Source: Sedimentitalea xiamensis
GTDB lineage: Bacteria > Pseudomonadota > Alphaproteobacteria > Rhodobacterales > Rhodobacteraceae
Assembly (NCBI RefSeq): GCF_030164465.1
Contig: NZ_JASNJE010000002.1
Coordinates: 62,001-126,000 of the forward strand
Length of the DNA: 64,000 nt
Direction of reading: 5' to 3'
Shown: positions 63,936 through 64,000 of the stretch, piece by piece
How the letters are laid out: each line of letters opens with the position of its first letter
How positions within the stretch are numbered: position 1 is the stretch's first letter
The notes under the pieces: generated by a model
The model's input: the letters and a program-made list of their open reading frames with translations, nothing else
Databases searched by the model: none
What the model was told of the DNA's origin: nothing
Made by a program: the position numbers and the translations under genes

Positions 63936-64000
63936 GTCTGGTCCATCCTGATTTTGGCCGCCGGTCGCCCTGCCGGACCGGGGCGGTGAATTGAAAGGGG

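Overview
The window is a stretch of chromosome from a high-GC alphaproteobacterium, most likely a member of the Rhodobacteraceae (Roseobacter group). The evidence is the protein make-up: DnaB, RadA, PurF, PyrC/PyrE, SurE-Pcm-NlpD, TatABC, a stand-alone Hint-domain protein, HpaR/HmgA-type aromatic catabolism, and a GC-rich extragenic element (5019-5065) of a kind I recall from this family. I found no rRNA, no intact tRNA, no CRISPR array and no insertion sequence.

Layout. 1-6000 (minus strand): a CO-dehydrogenase/molybdenum-hydroxylase maturation set (CoxD-like MoxR ATPase, CoxE-like VWA protein, XdhC, MoeA/MogA-like protein). It is interrupted by a two-gene YeeE/YedE sulfur-transport pair that has its own promoter and terminator. 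6244-10252 (plus): a tight cassette of a glycosyltransferase, a sulfotransferase and a two-domain protein that joins a sulfotransferase-like region to a second glycosyltransferase. 10459-21513: housekeeping genes (SRPBCC protein, pyrC, pyrE, dnaB, alr, mlaE, mlaF, an M23 lipoprotein, pqiA-like, radA, cvpA) and a Hint-domain protein. 21720-31707: purF, an unknown membrane protein, a PilP-like small protein, an SDR, surE-pcm-nlpD, an ATPase, tatCBA and a WYL regulator. 31704-40124: an orphan ABC ATPase, glutaminase, an atypical SDR, prfC, an amidase, a third glycosyltransferase and a DEAD-box helicase.

40469-53582 is an aromatic-acid catabolic island. One operon (hpaFEDGH, minus) with the divergent regulator gene hpaR encodes meta-cleavage of homoprotocatechuate. 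The other (MBL-fold protein, FAD monooxygenase, DUF2783 protein, VOC protein, hmgA, maiA, fahA, MarR) encodes homogentisate degradation, and its entry step looks like a 3-hydroxyphenylacetate 6-hydroxylase of the MhaAB type. Each operon has a divergent MarR-family gene across an inverted-repeat operator. 53583-57409 holds an IclR regulator, a class III aminotransferase and a UPF0261 protein beside the remnant of a TctC solute receptor gene. 57613-61574 is a copper-type resistance island (cytochrome c, P1B ATPase, DUF305 protein, CueR-type regulator). 61675-63935 is a phosphotransferase/acyl-CoA dehydrogenase pair.

The most interesting observations are regulatory. The yeeE pair has a perfect FNR box and an ATTC-N8-GAAT persulfide-repressor operator at positions that fit one promoter. 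The hpaR/hpaF spacer is a perfect 14-bp inverted repeat that also forms two mirror-image promoters, with hpaR predicted leaderless. There are also a nonsense-mutated tctC relic opposite an IclR operator, a 30-bp in-frame tandem duplication in the UPF0261 gene, and an MBL-fold enzyme without the usual second metal site.
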